Below are positions 31,549 through 40,196 of a DNA stretch of 47,568 bases, piece after piece. Origin of the DNA: an uncultured Gammaproteobacteria bacterium (lineage in GTDB: Bacteria; Pseudomonadota; Gammaproteobacteria; Pseudomonadales; Azotimanducaceae); NCBI GenBank assembly GCA_913045175.1, contig CAJWQG010000026.1, positions 1 to 47,568 on the forward strand. The letters are read 5' to 3'. Both the position numbers and the translations under genes were made by a program. Position 1 is the first letter of the stretch; each line of letters begins with the position of its first letter. Under the pieces are notes generated by a model. That model did not search any database, was not told where the DNA came from, and saw only the letters and a program-made list of their open reading frames with translations.

Positions 31549-31659
31549 ATGTATAAGCTCACTCATGCTGAACTGAAAGACAAGATGTTGGGTGGGTGGT
31601 GTGGCATTTCACTATGCAGAGGTGGTTTTTCACAGCACCTGCGTCTATGTGCAGGGTAA
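31549..31659 (+). pseudogene. N-terminal remnant of an ADP-ribosylglycohydrolase-like gene
   Basis: AAAGGA precedes an ATG at 31549 encoding MYKLTHAELKDKMLGGW, which matches the start of ADP-ribosylglycohydrolase-family proteins (helix then LKDKxLGGW). After residue 17 the sequence loses similarity and stops at 31657-31659. The rest of the gap to 31757 holds no matching continuation that I can see, only a 24-codon frame at 31680. This looks like the tip of a gene whose body was deleted. Confidence 0.4.
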
Positions 31660-31757
31660 CCTAAAAATTGGATTGCGGCATGATTGATATCTACATCGTA
31701 GGACTTGGCAGGGTGGTCTCTTACTGTGGCGAAGAAGCCGCGATTACTGGATAAACG

Positions 31758-33593
31758 ATGAATCTCCGTGTCCCCACTTTCGCCATTCCGGTTTTGTTGG
31801 CATTTTCATTCGGTACACTCGCAGAGAAACCCGATTACCAGCACGGTATATCGCTGGTCCATGATCTGAAATACCCCGCGGACTTCAAGCATTTCGAGTA
31901 CTCGAATCCTTCGGCGCCTAAAGGGGGCACGCTGAATGTCTCGACGACAATTCCCAACCAGAATTTCTCTGGTGCCTGGGGATTGGGCGTTCAGAACGCG
32001 GCGGGTCTCGAAAGAACCATGGATAAATTGCTGGTCAGGTCCGCAGATGAGCAATCAGCGTTGTATTGCATGCTTGCGGACGGCATAGCGTTATCGAAGG
32101 ATCGCAAATCACTCTTTATCAGATTGCATGAGAAGGCCCGCTGGCATGATGGCGTGCCGTTAACGACCCGAGATGTGCTTTTTTCCTACGATGCCATGAT
32201 GACATCTACCTCGAACGTGTTCGGCAAGGCCTACATGGATTCGTGGATTGAGTCCGTTGAGGTTGTTAACTACCGGGAACTGATCATCCACCATCGCGAA
32301 GAATTCACGCACTCGAACTTGCTGGGGCTGACAACATTTAAGGTTCGACCCGCACACTACTATGCTGATCGTGGGGATCCTTTTGAGCCCACGCTGGATG
32401 TTCCAGTCGGTAATGGTCCTTATCGAGTCGCCGGGTATGACCGAAATTATATCCTTTATGAGCGCGTCCAAGACTATTGGGGTGAAGATATCCCCGTGAA
32501 CAAGGGCCGCAATAACTTTGATGTGATCCGCTATGAAATATTCCGTGATTCCACAGTAGCCAGGGAAGCATTTCGTAAGGGTTTATTCGATTTTTATATC
32601 GAGAGCGACGTTCGCTATTGGAATACATCACCAGACGTATCCGCGACGGAGACCGGTCGGGTACTTAAAGACACAAGGGAGATACACCGGTGGATTGGTC
32701 AGCAACTTGCGCTGGCGTTCAACCTCAAGCGCGAGCTATTCCAGGATATAAAGGTCCGTGAAGCCCTAACGCTCGTCTTCGACTTCGAGTGGCAGAACCG
32801 CGTGCTTAACCATGGCTCTCAGCGCCGCGCGAAAAGCTACTTTGCCGGCTCCGAGTTCGCTGCAACAGGACTACCCAGTAGCGAGGAGATCGAATTGCTA
32901 GCGCCGTATCGCGATCAACTTCCCGATCGCGTATTCACCGAACCGTTTCATTTACCTGCGTCTAGTGGAAGAGGTATCAATCGGACGGCCCTGGAACGTG
33001 CGCGACAACTGTTGTCTGAGGCCGGTTGGCGTATGGTTGATGGAAAACTTCGGGATGCAGAGGGGAATCCATTAGTCGTAGAGGTGGCTACGCAAAGAGC
33101 CTGGTCCAGGCGGCTACTATTACCTTACATTCAATCGCTTCAGCTGCTCGGTATTGATGCAAGCGTTCGTCTGCTCGATACGGTTCTTGCAGTCCGATTC
33201 AAGCGGCAGCGTAGATTCGACATGTTCCTCAGAGGCCTCGATTTCTCAAGTCCACCCATGGGCTCTTTGAGTAACTACTTTGGTTCAGCAAGCGCCGAGG
33301 AGGAGTTGGGTGGCAATCTACCCGGAATTCATAATCCCGTTGTGGATGCCTTGATCGAACGGGCACAGCGTGCTCCGCATATCGAAACCGCGGCAATAGC
33401 TTTGCGCGCCCTCGATCGGGTCCTGCTGTGGGGGTTCTATCACATCCCGTTAAATATGCCGGACATCGAACGCTTTATGTATTGGGACAAGTTCGGTCGC
33501 CCGAATGATGCTATTGCCTCGTTTGAATACCTTAACGATGGCCAGGCCCGCGTAATCGATAGCTGGTGGATTGATGATGCCAAGGTGAAATAA
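31758..33593 (+). CDS. Periplasmic solute-binding protein of a peptide-type ABC transporter (YejA-like, SBP_bac_5)
   Basis: The 611-residue protein begins with a signal peptide (about 1-22, ending FGTLA). Family features are HFEYSNPSAPKGGTLNVS, ARWHDGVPLTTRDVLFSYDAM, VGNGPYRVAGYDR and VREALTLVFDFEWQN. YejA-type proteins bind oligopeptides and microcin-C-like compounds for import. The cognate permease and ATPase genes are absent from the window, so it must work with components encoded elsewhere or is an orphan. The ribosome-binding site is weak (GGAT). It directly precedes a broken beta-propeller-type gene by 3 bp, suggesting one transcript. Confidence 0.88.
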   Translation: MNLRVPTFAIPVLLAFSFGTLAEKPDYQHGISLVHDLKYPADFKHFEYSNPSAPKGGTLNVSTTIPNQNFSGAWGLGVQNAAGLERTMDKLLVRSADEQSALYCMLADGIALSKDRKSLFIRLHEKARWHDGVPLTTRDVLFSYDAMMTSTSNVFGKAYMDSWIESVEVVNYRELIIHHREEFTHSNLLGLTTFKVRPAHYYADRGDPFEPTLDVPVGNGPYRVAGYDRNYILYERVQDYWGEDIPVNKGRNNFDVIRYEIFRDSTVAREAFRKGLFDFYIESDVRYWNTSPDVSATETGRVLKDTREIHRWIGQQLALAFNLKRELFQDIKVREALTLVFDFEWQNRVLNHGSQRRAKSYFAGSEFAATGLPSSEEIELLAPYRDQLPDRVFTEPFHLPASSGRGINRTALERARQLLSEAGWRMVDGKLRDAEGNPLVVEVATQRAWSRRLLLPYIQSLQLLGIDASVRLLDTVLAVRFKRQRRFDMFLRGLDFSSPPMGSLSNYFGSASAEEELGGNLPGIHNPVVDALIERAQRAPHIETAAIALRALDRVLLWGFYHIPLNMPDIERFMYWDKFGRPNDAIASFEYLNDGQARVIDSWWIDDAKVK

Positions 33594-33596
33594 GGC

Positions 33597-34558
33597 GTGA
33601 TCAAGGCAACGCGTTTACTTGATCACCCGATTATTGGGCCGGATCTTGATTCCAGTATTGGCGTTAATATCCAGGGGCCGTCGCTGATCAAGGTTCCGCA
33701 TTGGATAGAAGATCCACTTGGCAAATACTATTTGTACTTTGCAGATCACAAAGGCACTTACATACGACTGGCGTATACCGATGACCTGAGTGGGCCCTGG
33801 CGGGTCCATGTGCCCGGTAGTCTGTAGCTGGCCGACTCCTGCTTTGCAACGGAGATTCTGACAGGAACAGCTGAGCAGGTTGCTGCTGCCAGAGAATATG
33901 CATCCAGGGTTGAGTTACCTCATGACATCGTCCATGAAATGGCGACGCCGCACATCGCCTCTCCGGATGTTCATGTCGATCAGGTGAACCAGCAGATTGT
34001 TATGTGTTTTCATGGGCTAGAAGATTTTGGTCAGCAACTGTCCCGGGTGGCGAGGTCGCCGGACGGTATCGTTTTTTTGCCCGTCCCGAGGTTATTGGTC
34101 GTACCTATATGCGCGTGTTCCAACATGGTGAATATTTCTATGCGCTCGCCATGCCTCGCGTTTTCTATCGGTCCGGGGATGGTTTTGGCGCGTTCGAAGA
34201 AAGGCCGACGCTGTTTGAACCGGATATGCGGCACTGTGCTGTACTTAAGCGAGGGGACAAACTGCACGTGTTCTGGACGAGAGTAAAAGATGTGCCGGAA
34301 CGTATGCTGCTGACTTCGATCGACATCTCGAGTGATTGGCAGCAGTGGCGTAGCGAAGGCGAAGTTGAGGTGCTTCGACCCGAGCGAGAATGGGAGGGTG
34401 CGGACGCACCACTGGCGCCCTCAATGAGAAGTGTCGCCTACGAACAGGTTAATCAGCTACGTGATCTGGCGATATTTGAGGAGAACGATCAGGTGTACCT
34501 GCTGTATGCGGTCGCGGGTGAATCCGGTATCGCGATTGCTGAATTGACCGGGTTATAG
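33597..34558 (+). pseudogene. Broken glycosidase-like (GH43/32-type propeller) gene
   Basis: From a GTG at 33597 the frame reads LLDHPIIGPDLDSSIGVNIQ, then KYYLYFADHKGTYIRLAYTD, features of five-bladed glycosidase propellers. A TAG at 33825-33827 (probably from CAG) interrupts it after HVPGSL; LADSCFATEILTG continues in frame. A second lesion is a T7 run at 34072-34078, where one more T would join SPDGIVF to ARPEVIGRTYMRVFQ. Repaired, the product is about 320 residues and ends VYLLYAVAGESGIAIAELTG. Two lesions make it inactive unless the sequence is wrong. Its end overlaps the convergent PhyH gene by 6 bp. Confidence 0.75.
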
Positions 34559-35623
34559 GTTCGCGTTGGACCGATAGTTGTACTCTTCAGCCCATGTGGG
34601 TGTCTTGATCCCGGCGTTAGCGAGTACCCGCATTTCTTCATCGAGTGCCTGCAATGCTTCGGCCTCTTCTGACTCATCGCGGTGTGGTGGCGGGATTATC
34701 GGCGTTGCCTCGCGGACATGTTTGAAATCCAGTCGATTGACACCCAATGCCTTTAATACAGCGAGTTCTACCAGCGAATAGTGATCGGATGATCGATTGA
34801 AGCACAGGGGCTCGCTGAGTATGGGTGATTTGTTTGAAATAAAACGCGGAATGGCTGCGGGATTAGGACAAGCGCGATGCAGCAAGTAAGGGTGCACGAT
34901 GACCATGTCACCAGCTTCGCCAACAAGTTCTTCGAACACGTGGCACTGTTCCAGCAATCCGGGCACCAGGTACCCGGAGCCCTGAACGCTATCTGGATGT
35001 AAACCTTCGGGATGGTCCGCCAGAAGCCTCGCGACTGGTGCTACTGAGTCGGCGGCGACATGCATGCCGCCGGCCCTGGGTACAATGTCGCTGTAAATCG
35101 GTACCGTAAGCAGGCCCTGTTCCGGCGAATCGAGAAAGTGTCTGAAGTGCCAGCCATCCTTATGCCAGCCGGTTCTTTTAATACCAGCGGGCTCCCAGTC
35201 CGGGTCATCCTTTACTCCCAGATTGGCAATCGATGCATCGTTCCAGGCCAAATCGTTACCCTCAAGAAATCTCTCTACCCCACCGACTGCATCCACCTGG
35301 GCCTGAAAAGCGCGTGGCGCGTCAGTTTGCAAACGATACACCTGACCACCGCCGGAGTAGGTTAGATAGGCATCGATGCGTTTTCCGGGGAACCGTTTGT
35401 TCCAGGTCGAAGGATCATCACGAGCAATGTCGTACTCTTGCTTGAACCACTGCCAGGTCCGCTCGCAGATATCAGTAGCGATTGCTCGGGGAAAGGCCTG
35501 CCGTGCGACGACATAACCATTTTCAATGAACTGCATTGCATCTTGACGGCCCAGCAACTCCAGATGGGAGAGGGTTGCATCAAGGTCTGCGGCAAACTGA
35601 TCTTCGTTGAATTTTTCCTGCAT
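34553..35623 (-). CDS. PhyH-family oxygenase (second of three)
   Basis: The 356-residue protein has the Fe(II)/2-oxoglutarate triad in TGWHKDGWHF (H154, D156) and H249 in HPYLLHRACPN, with R260 in position to bind 2-oxoglutarate. The N-terminal segment (LGRQDAMQFIENGYVVARQAF) is the usual PhyH entry helix and strand. It lies 21 bp downstream of another PhyH gene in the same direction; the two share little beyond the fold motifs, so they are not a recent duplication. Substrate unknown. Confidence 0.87.
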   Translation of the reverse strand: MQEKFNEDQFAADLDATLSHLELLGRQDAMQFIENGYVVARQAFPRAIATDICERTWQWFKQEYDIARDDPSTWNKRFPGKRIDAYLTYSGGGQVYRLQTDAPRAFQAQVDAVGGVERFLEGNDLAWNDASIANLGVKDDPDWEPAGIKRTGWHKDGWHFRHFLDSPEQGLLTVPIYSDIVPRAGGMHVAADSVAPVARLLADHPEGLHPDSVQGSGYLVPGLLEQCHVFEELVGEAGDMVIVHPYLLHRACPNPAAIPRFISNKSPILSEPLCFNRSSDHYSLVELAVLKALGVNRLDFKHVREATPIIPPPHRDESEEAEALQALDEEMRVLANAGIKTPTWAEEYNYRSNANL

Positions 35624-35644
35624 TAGCCCCCCGGCAGGAATATT

Positions 35645-36715
35645 CTACTCGTTTGGAACGTAATCGGGGACCTTCATCAAAAGATCGGTGACGTCGCGCT
35701 GTTGCCGCGCATTCAGTTCCTGGTAGACGGGTGACTTGTGCAGTTTTTCACAGACAGGTCTGGTATCCCGTTTGGGAACCACATCGGGCGTCTCGTAATT
35801 TGTCGCCATCATGCCGCGCTTGTGTTCCGTGCGGTTGTAACCTGCCCTGTGCCAGGTCCTGGCGTCGTAAAGAAACATACTACCTGCGGGAGCTTCCACG
35901 ACGGTTGCCTCCGGGCCGCTATATGGCAGTTCATCATTCTCGAGCGCTGCGTTCCACTCTGCTGGTGGACCCGAATCGAGAAGGTGTGAACCTGCTTTCA
36001 GCATTGTTGCACCATTCATATAAGAGAAATCTGACACGAAGGTGTTGCGGTTGCAGGCCTTGGGTGGTCCTTCTCTTGGAAACACCGGCTGAGGGCTTCT
36101 TGATTTCGTATAGGGGATGTCAGAGTGCCAGCCTCTACCAGCACTTGCGATGGTCTCTGGTGGCAGCACGTTAAAGCCGGGGGGGTGCCCGAGATGTATG
36201 TCAGGCGTCTGTAGGTATTCACGAAGTACCCATAGTGACACTGGCTCTGCGACAGCTTTGCCTACTGCAGAACCCTGGCAGATCTTGGGTCCGTCCTTCT
36301 GCTCAAGATGCTCGTATGGCCCAGTACAGGCAATCTGTTCAAGTCCGTCCACAATGTCTCGTGAAAGAATAGAGTTAAGACAAACCCATCCTTCCCGATG
36401 TAGTTGCTCAAGATATTCAGAGGGCAACTTTTCCGGGCCGTGCGAGATTGTTAGCTCCACTTCATCTGAGCCGACCGATAGAGTGCACACGTCATTGCCA
36501 ACCTCGAGGTCGATGTCCTTGCCAGTCAACGTGTGTTTGACCCCGGTAGCAGAGCGATCCCAGATAACTTTGTCACCAGCGTCCTCGAAAAGGGCAAGAC
36601 CACCGTCATCGTTCAGGCCCAGCATGTGGCCCTCGGATGTTGTCAGCAATACATGATGATGTTTTGGGCGCTCGAGTGTCAGAACCTGGGGATGTGATTC
36701 CGCTTGGTTTACCAT
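35645..36715 (-). CDS. PhyH-family oxygenase with N-terminal beta-rich domain
   Basis: The 356-residue product has about 95 N-terminal residues of strand-rich sequence (HHVLLTTSEGHMLGLNDDGG ... NDVCTLSVGSDEVELTISHG) before a PhyH core. The metal triad is GRGWHSDIPY (H197, D199) and ARTWHRAGYN (H289), with R300 in HKRGMM for 2-oxoglutarate. The extra domain may bind a carrier or large substrate (inference). It is the first of two tandem PhyH genes and is preceded at 87 bp by a class II aldolase gene in the same direction. Confidence 0.87.
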   Translation of the reverse strand: MVNQAESHPQVLTLERPKHHHVLLTTSEGHMLGLNDDGGLALFEDAGDKVIWDRSATGVKHTLTGKDIDLEVGNDVCTLSVGSDEVELTISHGPEKLPSEYLEQLHREGWVCLNSILSRDIVDGLEQIACTGPYEHLEQKDGPKICQGSAVGKAVAEPVSLWVLREYLQTPDIHLGHPPGFNVLPPETIASAGRGWHSDIPYTKSRSPQPVFPREGPPKACNRNTFVSDFSYMNGATMLKAGSHLLDSGPPAEWNAALENDELPYSGPEATVVEAPAGSMFLYDARTWHRAGYNRTEHKRGMMATNYETPDVVPKRDTRPVCEKLHKSPVYQELNARQQRDVTDLLMKVPDYVPNE

Positions 36716-36802
36716 GGCCTTTGACTCCTGTTAATAAGCTCGTACCACGCTACCCAAAAGACGGATTACGACGTCATATCCTCACTCCTTAGCATTATCT
36801 AG

Positions 36803-37453
36803 CTAACCATTTCTAGCGTATGCCATCTCCTCGGCTTTTTTGAAGAAGTCTTCCCAGTCTGCGTCGGTCAGTCGATTGGGTTCGCCTAATTGTCTGGCAA
36901 GAACATATTGCCTGCACATAATTTCCAATCGCTGGGCTTGGTTAACTGCGCGCTTCAGGTTTGGCGCGCGCGCGATCATGCCGTGGTTGCCAAGCAGGCA
37001 GGCGGTACGTTCCGCGAGCGCCTCTGATGCATCGTTAGCTAGTTGTTCTCTGCCGAAGGTTGAATAGGGCACGCATGGCACATCACCACCGCCGAATACA
37101 CCGACGAGATAGTGAAACCCTGGAAGTGATATCTCGTGGCTGGCCACAGCGACACAATAATCCGAGTGGGTATGCACGACTGCGCCCGCATCCTCATATT
37201 TTTCGTAAATTGCCGCATGCATGCGCCATTCTGATGAAGGTAAACGATCTCCTTCGTAGTCGCCGTCGAATGAACACGCGATGACGTTGTCGACGGTAAT
37301 TGAGTCGCCGGTTGCGCCATTTGGAGAGATCAGCATCTTGTCTCCGAATCTGACGCTCAAATTGCCAGAGGACATTTCGTTCAATCCAAGTGCATCGACT
37401 TTTTGGTAGTGTGTTACGAGTTCTTCACGCAAACTCATTTCGTCGTCAGCCAT
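36803..37453 (-). CDS. Class II aldolase/adducin family protein
   Basis: From the ATG at 37453 (AAGGGA 6-7 nt upstream) the 216-residue product shows the class II aldolase fold. Landmarks are LGLNEMSSGNLSVRFGDKMLISPNG, SSEWRMHAAIY with the catalytic-region Glu, HTHSDYCVAV with two metal His, and ACLLGNHGMIARA with a third. L-fuculose-1-phosphate and related aldolases cleave sugar phosphates in the cytosol; other members are epimerases or decarboxylases. A TTG at 37471 is a less likely start. It begins a leftward run with two PhyH genes. Confidence 0.88.
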   Translation of the reverse strand: MADDEMSLREELVTHYQKVDALGLNEMSSGNLSVRFGDKMLISPNGATGDSITVDNVIACSFDGDYEGDRLPSSEWRMHAAIYEKYEDAGAVVHTHSDYCVAVASHEISLPGFHYLVGVFGGGDVPCVPYSTFGREQLANDASEALAERTACLLGNHGMIARAPNLKRAVNQAQRLEIMCRQYVLARQLGEPNRLTDADWEDFFKKAEEMAYARNG

Positions 37454-37535
37454 GCTGGTTCCCTTAATCAATAGCGATATATTTATTGGTGGTAGGTAAG
37501 ACGCTCTCGCTCAAACCTCCCTCAGGTATACCCAG

Positions 37536-38906
37536 TTAACCGTCGAGGCGTTCCACGATTCTGGCGAGCTGTCGACCAACCTGCGTACAGTTTCTAATAC
37601 GCTCGATGTGTGGCCATGCTGCCTCCTCGCCCTCGTGTACCAGTGACGACGCGTCGCCCGGTGGTAACTTAGCGAGAATGGTCGATGGGTTGAGATAGCG
37701 TCGTTTAGGAATGACGTTGACGTCAGCGGTGTAGTCCTGGGTGAGCATGCTGAACCACATTCGCGTCGTGATATTCATTGGATAGACGTTCCGGGTGGCT
37801 TGGATCGCGAAAGGATATATCGCGCGGAACCATTCTTTCGCTGCCGATTGACCGATATTGATCATATGTGTCAGTTGATCCGTGGCATTCGGATCATGTA
37901 GTGCCCAGAGGACAACGGGATTCGTTTGACTGGTGATAAAGAAGTTACATCCGTATATGCGACGCAGGCGTGCGGTCGGCAGGTCGTCTGTAATAGAGCC
38001 GTCGATCCAGGTTCTGCTGCGCACATACGGCGTTCGTTTGCCTTTGGGGTCGCGAGCAGCAAGCGTGACCGACGGCAATACGCCGGGCACTGCAGTGGAC
38101 GCCATTAAGGTCTCTTTAAGTAATACATTCGGCGCTGTCACTGGATTAAGCGTCCGTGACTGTTGATGGATTTCTGAAGGCGCGACAGAAACATTCAAGT
38201 GGCGACTCGTCAGGGCCAATGCTTCACCGAAAGTAATGTCTGGAATCCATGCATCGATAATCTCTTCAATATCGTCTGCGTTAAGTTGCTGGCTTCCCTC
38301 TGGCTGGTAAAGCCGGACGAACATCTCGTGTAGCACGTTGAACTGCAGAATATCTGTTAGCTCTTCGTCGGTGTGCGTGCAAAGAATCGCCGCGATAATC
38401 GCTCCTGCGCTGGAACCCGATATGACGGTGGGTAAAAGTCCCTCCATCCAGAGCGCTCTGGCCACCCCCAGGTGAAACGGACCCAGGGATCCTGCGCCGC
38501 TCAGCATGAGTGCTGACTCACCAAAAGCCTGTTTCGCTCGACGAAAGAAGGTGACCTTGTCTTTGTGAGAGAGAACGCTGTCTTGCGTTTCTGAGAGCTG
38601 ATCCAGCCCTGCCGCAATTTCGTTCACATAGTCGGTGATTAACTTCTTGGTGCCGGATGCCGCATGTTTATAAAGCGCCGGCGCACCCATTCCACCCATA
38701 TTTCCATGGATGCCCTCGTCTAAATAATACATGAGTCGACGTGGATCACCGCTGGCGCGGATGTCGATCAGCTCGTCAAGCCGTGTTCTGATTACACGAA
38801 AATCGAAACCCTCACTACTATCGCTTTCCTGCCAGCGTGCAGCGCCGGTGCGCACGTCCGTCTCGACCGCGTGATCGAGCCATTCATCATAACTAGCAAA
38901 ATTCAT
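37536..38906 (-). CDS. Patatin-like phospholipase with N-terminal DUF3336-type domain
   Basis: The 456-residue protein has an N-terminal region (about 1-120; DEWLDHAVETDVRTGAARWQ) typical of TGL3/4-like lipases. A patatin core follows with the oxyanion loop GAGSLGPFHLG (137-147), the nucleophile elbow GSSAG (S166) and the catalytic dyad Asp in DGSI (D302). Bacterial relatives hydrolyse phospholipids or neutral lipids. It has no signal peptide. Its place beside the PHA locus raises a possible role at granule or lipid-droplet surfaces, but that is only context. It is divergent from the alcohol dehydrogenase gene. Confidence 0.88.
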   Translation of the reverse strand: MNFASYDEWLDHAVETDVRTGAARWQESDSSEGFDFRVIRTRLDELIDIRASGDPRRLMYYLDEGIHGNMGGMGAPALYKHAASGTKKLITDYVNEIAAGLDQLSETQDSVLSHKDKVTFFRRAKQAFGESALMLSGAGSLGPFHLGVARALWMEGLLPTVISGSSAGAIIAAILCTHTDEELTDILQFNVLHEMFVRLYQPEGSQQLNADDIEEIIDAWIPDITFGEALALTSRHLNVSVAPSEIHQQSRTLNPVTAPNVLLKETLMASTAVPGVLPSVTLAARDPKGKRTPYVRSRTWIDGSITDDLPTARLRRIYGCNFFITSQTNPVVLWALHDPNATDQLTHMINIGQSAAKEWFRAIYPFAIQATRNVYPMNITTRMWFSMLTQDYTADVNVIPKRRYLNPSTILAKLPPGDASSLVHEGEEAAWPHIERIRNCTQVGRQLARIVERLDG

Positions 38907-38949
38907 GACACTTTAATCCTAACTTAATTTGCACCACACCTTCTTTGGC

Positions 38950-39009
38950 TAGTTGGCATTGTTCTAGTTGTTATTGTTCTAGTTGGCATTGTTCTAGTTG
39001 GCATTGTTT
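38950..39009. repeat. Four tandem copies of a 15-bp repeat
   Basis: TAGTTGGCATTGTTC is repeated four times (38950-38964, 38965-38979, 38980-38994, 38995-39009). Copy two differs at two bases (TTGTTATT for TTGGCATT) and copy four ends in T. The array lies in the 155-bp divergent region between the patatin and alcohol dehydrogenase genes, 53 bp before the latter's ATG. Confidence 0.9.
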
Positions 39010-39061
39010 ATGCATCGAGAAGCCTCAGTTAGGTAATAGCATATCAGCTTGAAGATCAACC

Positions 39062-40186
39062 ATGAAAATAAGGGCGGCAGTTTTAGAAACGACGGGTGTC
39101 GCGAGACCGTACACCGAATCCAAACCACTCGTGATCGCAGAACTGGATCTGGATAAACCCGGTCCTGGTGAAGTCCTGGTAAAGATTGCGGCTGCGGGTC
39201 TCTGTCATTCGGATCTGTCAGTCATCGACGGCAACCGTCCACGCCCAACACCTATGGCGCTCGGCCACGAGGCGGCCGGCATCGTTGAGGAAACTGGGCC
39301 TGGAGTCAATGACTTAGCGGTCGGTGATCACGTCGTGTTCGTCTTCGTACCTAGCTGTGGTCAGTGCCTGCCGTGCGCTCAGGGCAGACCTGCCCTGTGT
39401 GAACCCGGTGCGGTTGCCAATGGTAATGGGACCCTGCTCTCGGGCGCCAAACGCCTGGTAAGATCTGGTGAGAGTATCAATCACCATCTTGGGGTATCGG
39501 CGCTTGCCGAATATGCAACCGTCTCTCAGCAGTCGGTAGTGAAGATTGATCCTGCCCTGGATTTGACCAAAGCTGCACTATTCGGGTGCGCTGTACTGAC
39601 TGGATTCGGTGCAGTCGTCAATACCGGTCAGGTCAAACCCGGCACCTCGACAGCGGTGGTTGGTCTGGGTGTCGTAGGACTTTGCGCACTTATGGGCACT
39701 AAAGCGTCGGGTGCGCGCCAGGTCATCGCTGTCGATCTTGCGGACGACAAACTCGAACTCGCCAGGGAACTTGGTGCAACACACACGGTTAACGCCGGCG
39801 ACGAAGATGCCATAGACCAGGTTAAAGAAATTTCCAAAGGCGGTGTGGACTACGCCTTTGAGATGGCTGGTTCGGTACATGCGCTTCGCCTGGCTTACAA
39901 CATCACAGCGCGAGGCGGTACAACCGTAACCGCGGGCCTGCCGCACCCTGATCACCTGCTGGATATTCCAGCAGTCACACTGGTAGCGGAGGAACGCACG
40001 CTAAAGGGTAGCTATATTGGCGGGTGTGTCCCGAGAAGAGACCTCCCAAGGTTCATGGAAATGTATGAACTGGGACAACTTCCGGTAGACCGTCTGCTAT
40101 CAGATGTTATCAGCCTGGATGACATCAATCTTGGATTCGAGAGACTCGCGGCGGGTGAGTCTGTCAGACAGGTCGTTGGCTTTTAA
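39062..40186 (+). CDS. Zinc-dependent medium-chain alcohol dehydrogenase
   Basis: The 374-residue enzyme has catalytic zinc ligands C48 (AAGLCHSDLS) and H69-E70 (LGHEAAG). The structural zinc cysteines are C99, C102, C105 and C113 (CGQCLPCAQGRPALC). The Rossmann motif is VVGLGVVGLCALMG near 198-211, followed by an acidic VIAVDLAD that indicates NAD(H). It oxidises alcohols or reduces aldehydes in the cytosol. It is the first gene of the operon with phaE and phaC (10-bp gap), so it may supply or use monomer precursors for polyhydroxyalkanoate. Substrate is not readable. Confidence 0.9.
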   Translation: MKIRAAVLETTGVARPYTESKPLVIAELDLDKPGPGEVLVKIAAAGLCHSDLSVIDGNRPRPTPMALGHEAAGIVEETGPGVNDLAVGDHVVFVFVPSCGQCLPCAQGRPALCEPGAVANGNGTLLSGAKRLVRSGESINHHLGVSALAEYATVSQQSVVKIDPALDLTKAALFGCAVLTGFGAVVNTGQVKPGTSTAVVGLGVVGLCALMGTKASGARQVIAVDLADDKLELARELGATHTVNAGDEDAIDQVKEISKGGVDYAFEMAGSVHALRLAYNITARGGTTVTAGLPHPDHLLDIPAVTLVAEERTLKGSYIGGCVPRRDLPRFMEMYELGQLPVDRLLSDVISLDDINLGFERLAAGESVRQVVGF

Positions 40187-40196
40187 GGGGAATGAT

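Noticed and set aside
31680-31754. Short frame MIDIYIVGLG resembling the start of a tetrapyrrole methylase
   Set aside because: Only 24 codons with no continuation and no ribosome-binding site; the resemblance is probably chance.
38950-39009. Tandem repeats as a CRISPR array
   Set aside because: The 15-bp units are directly adjacent with no spacers.
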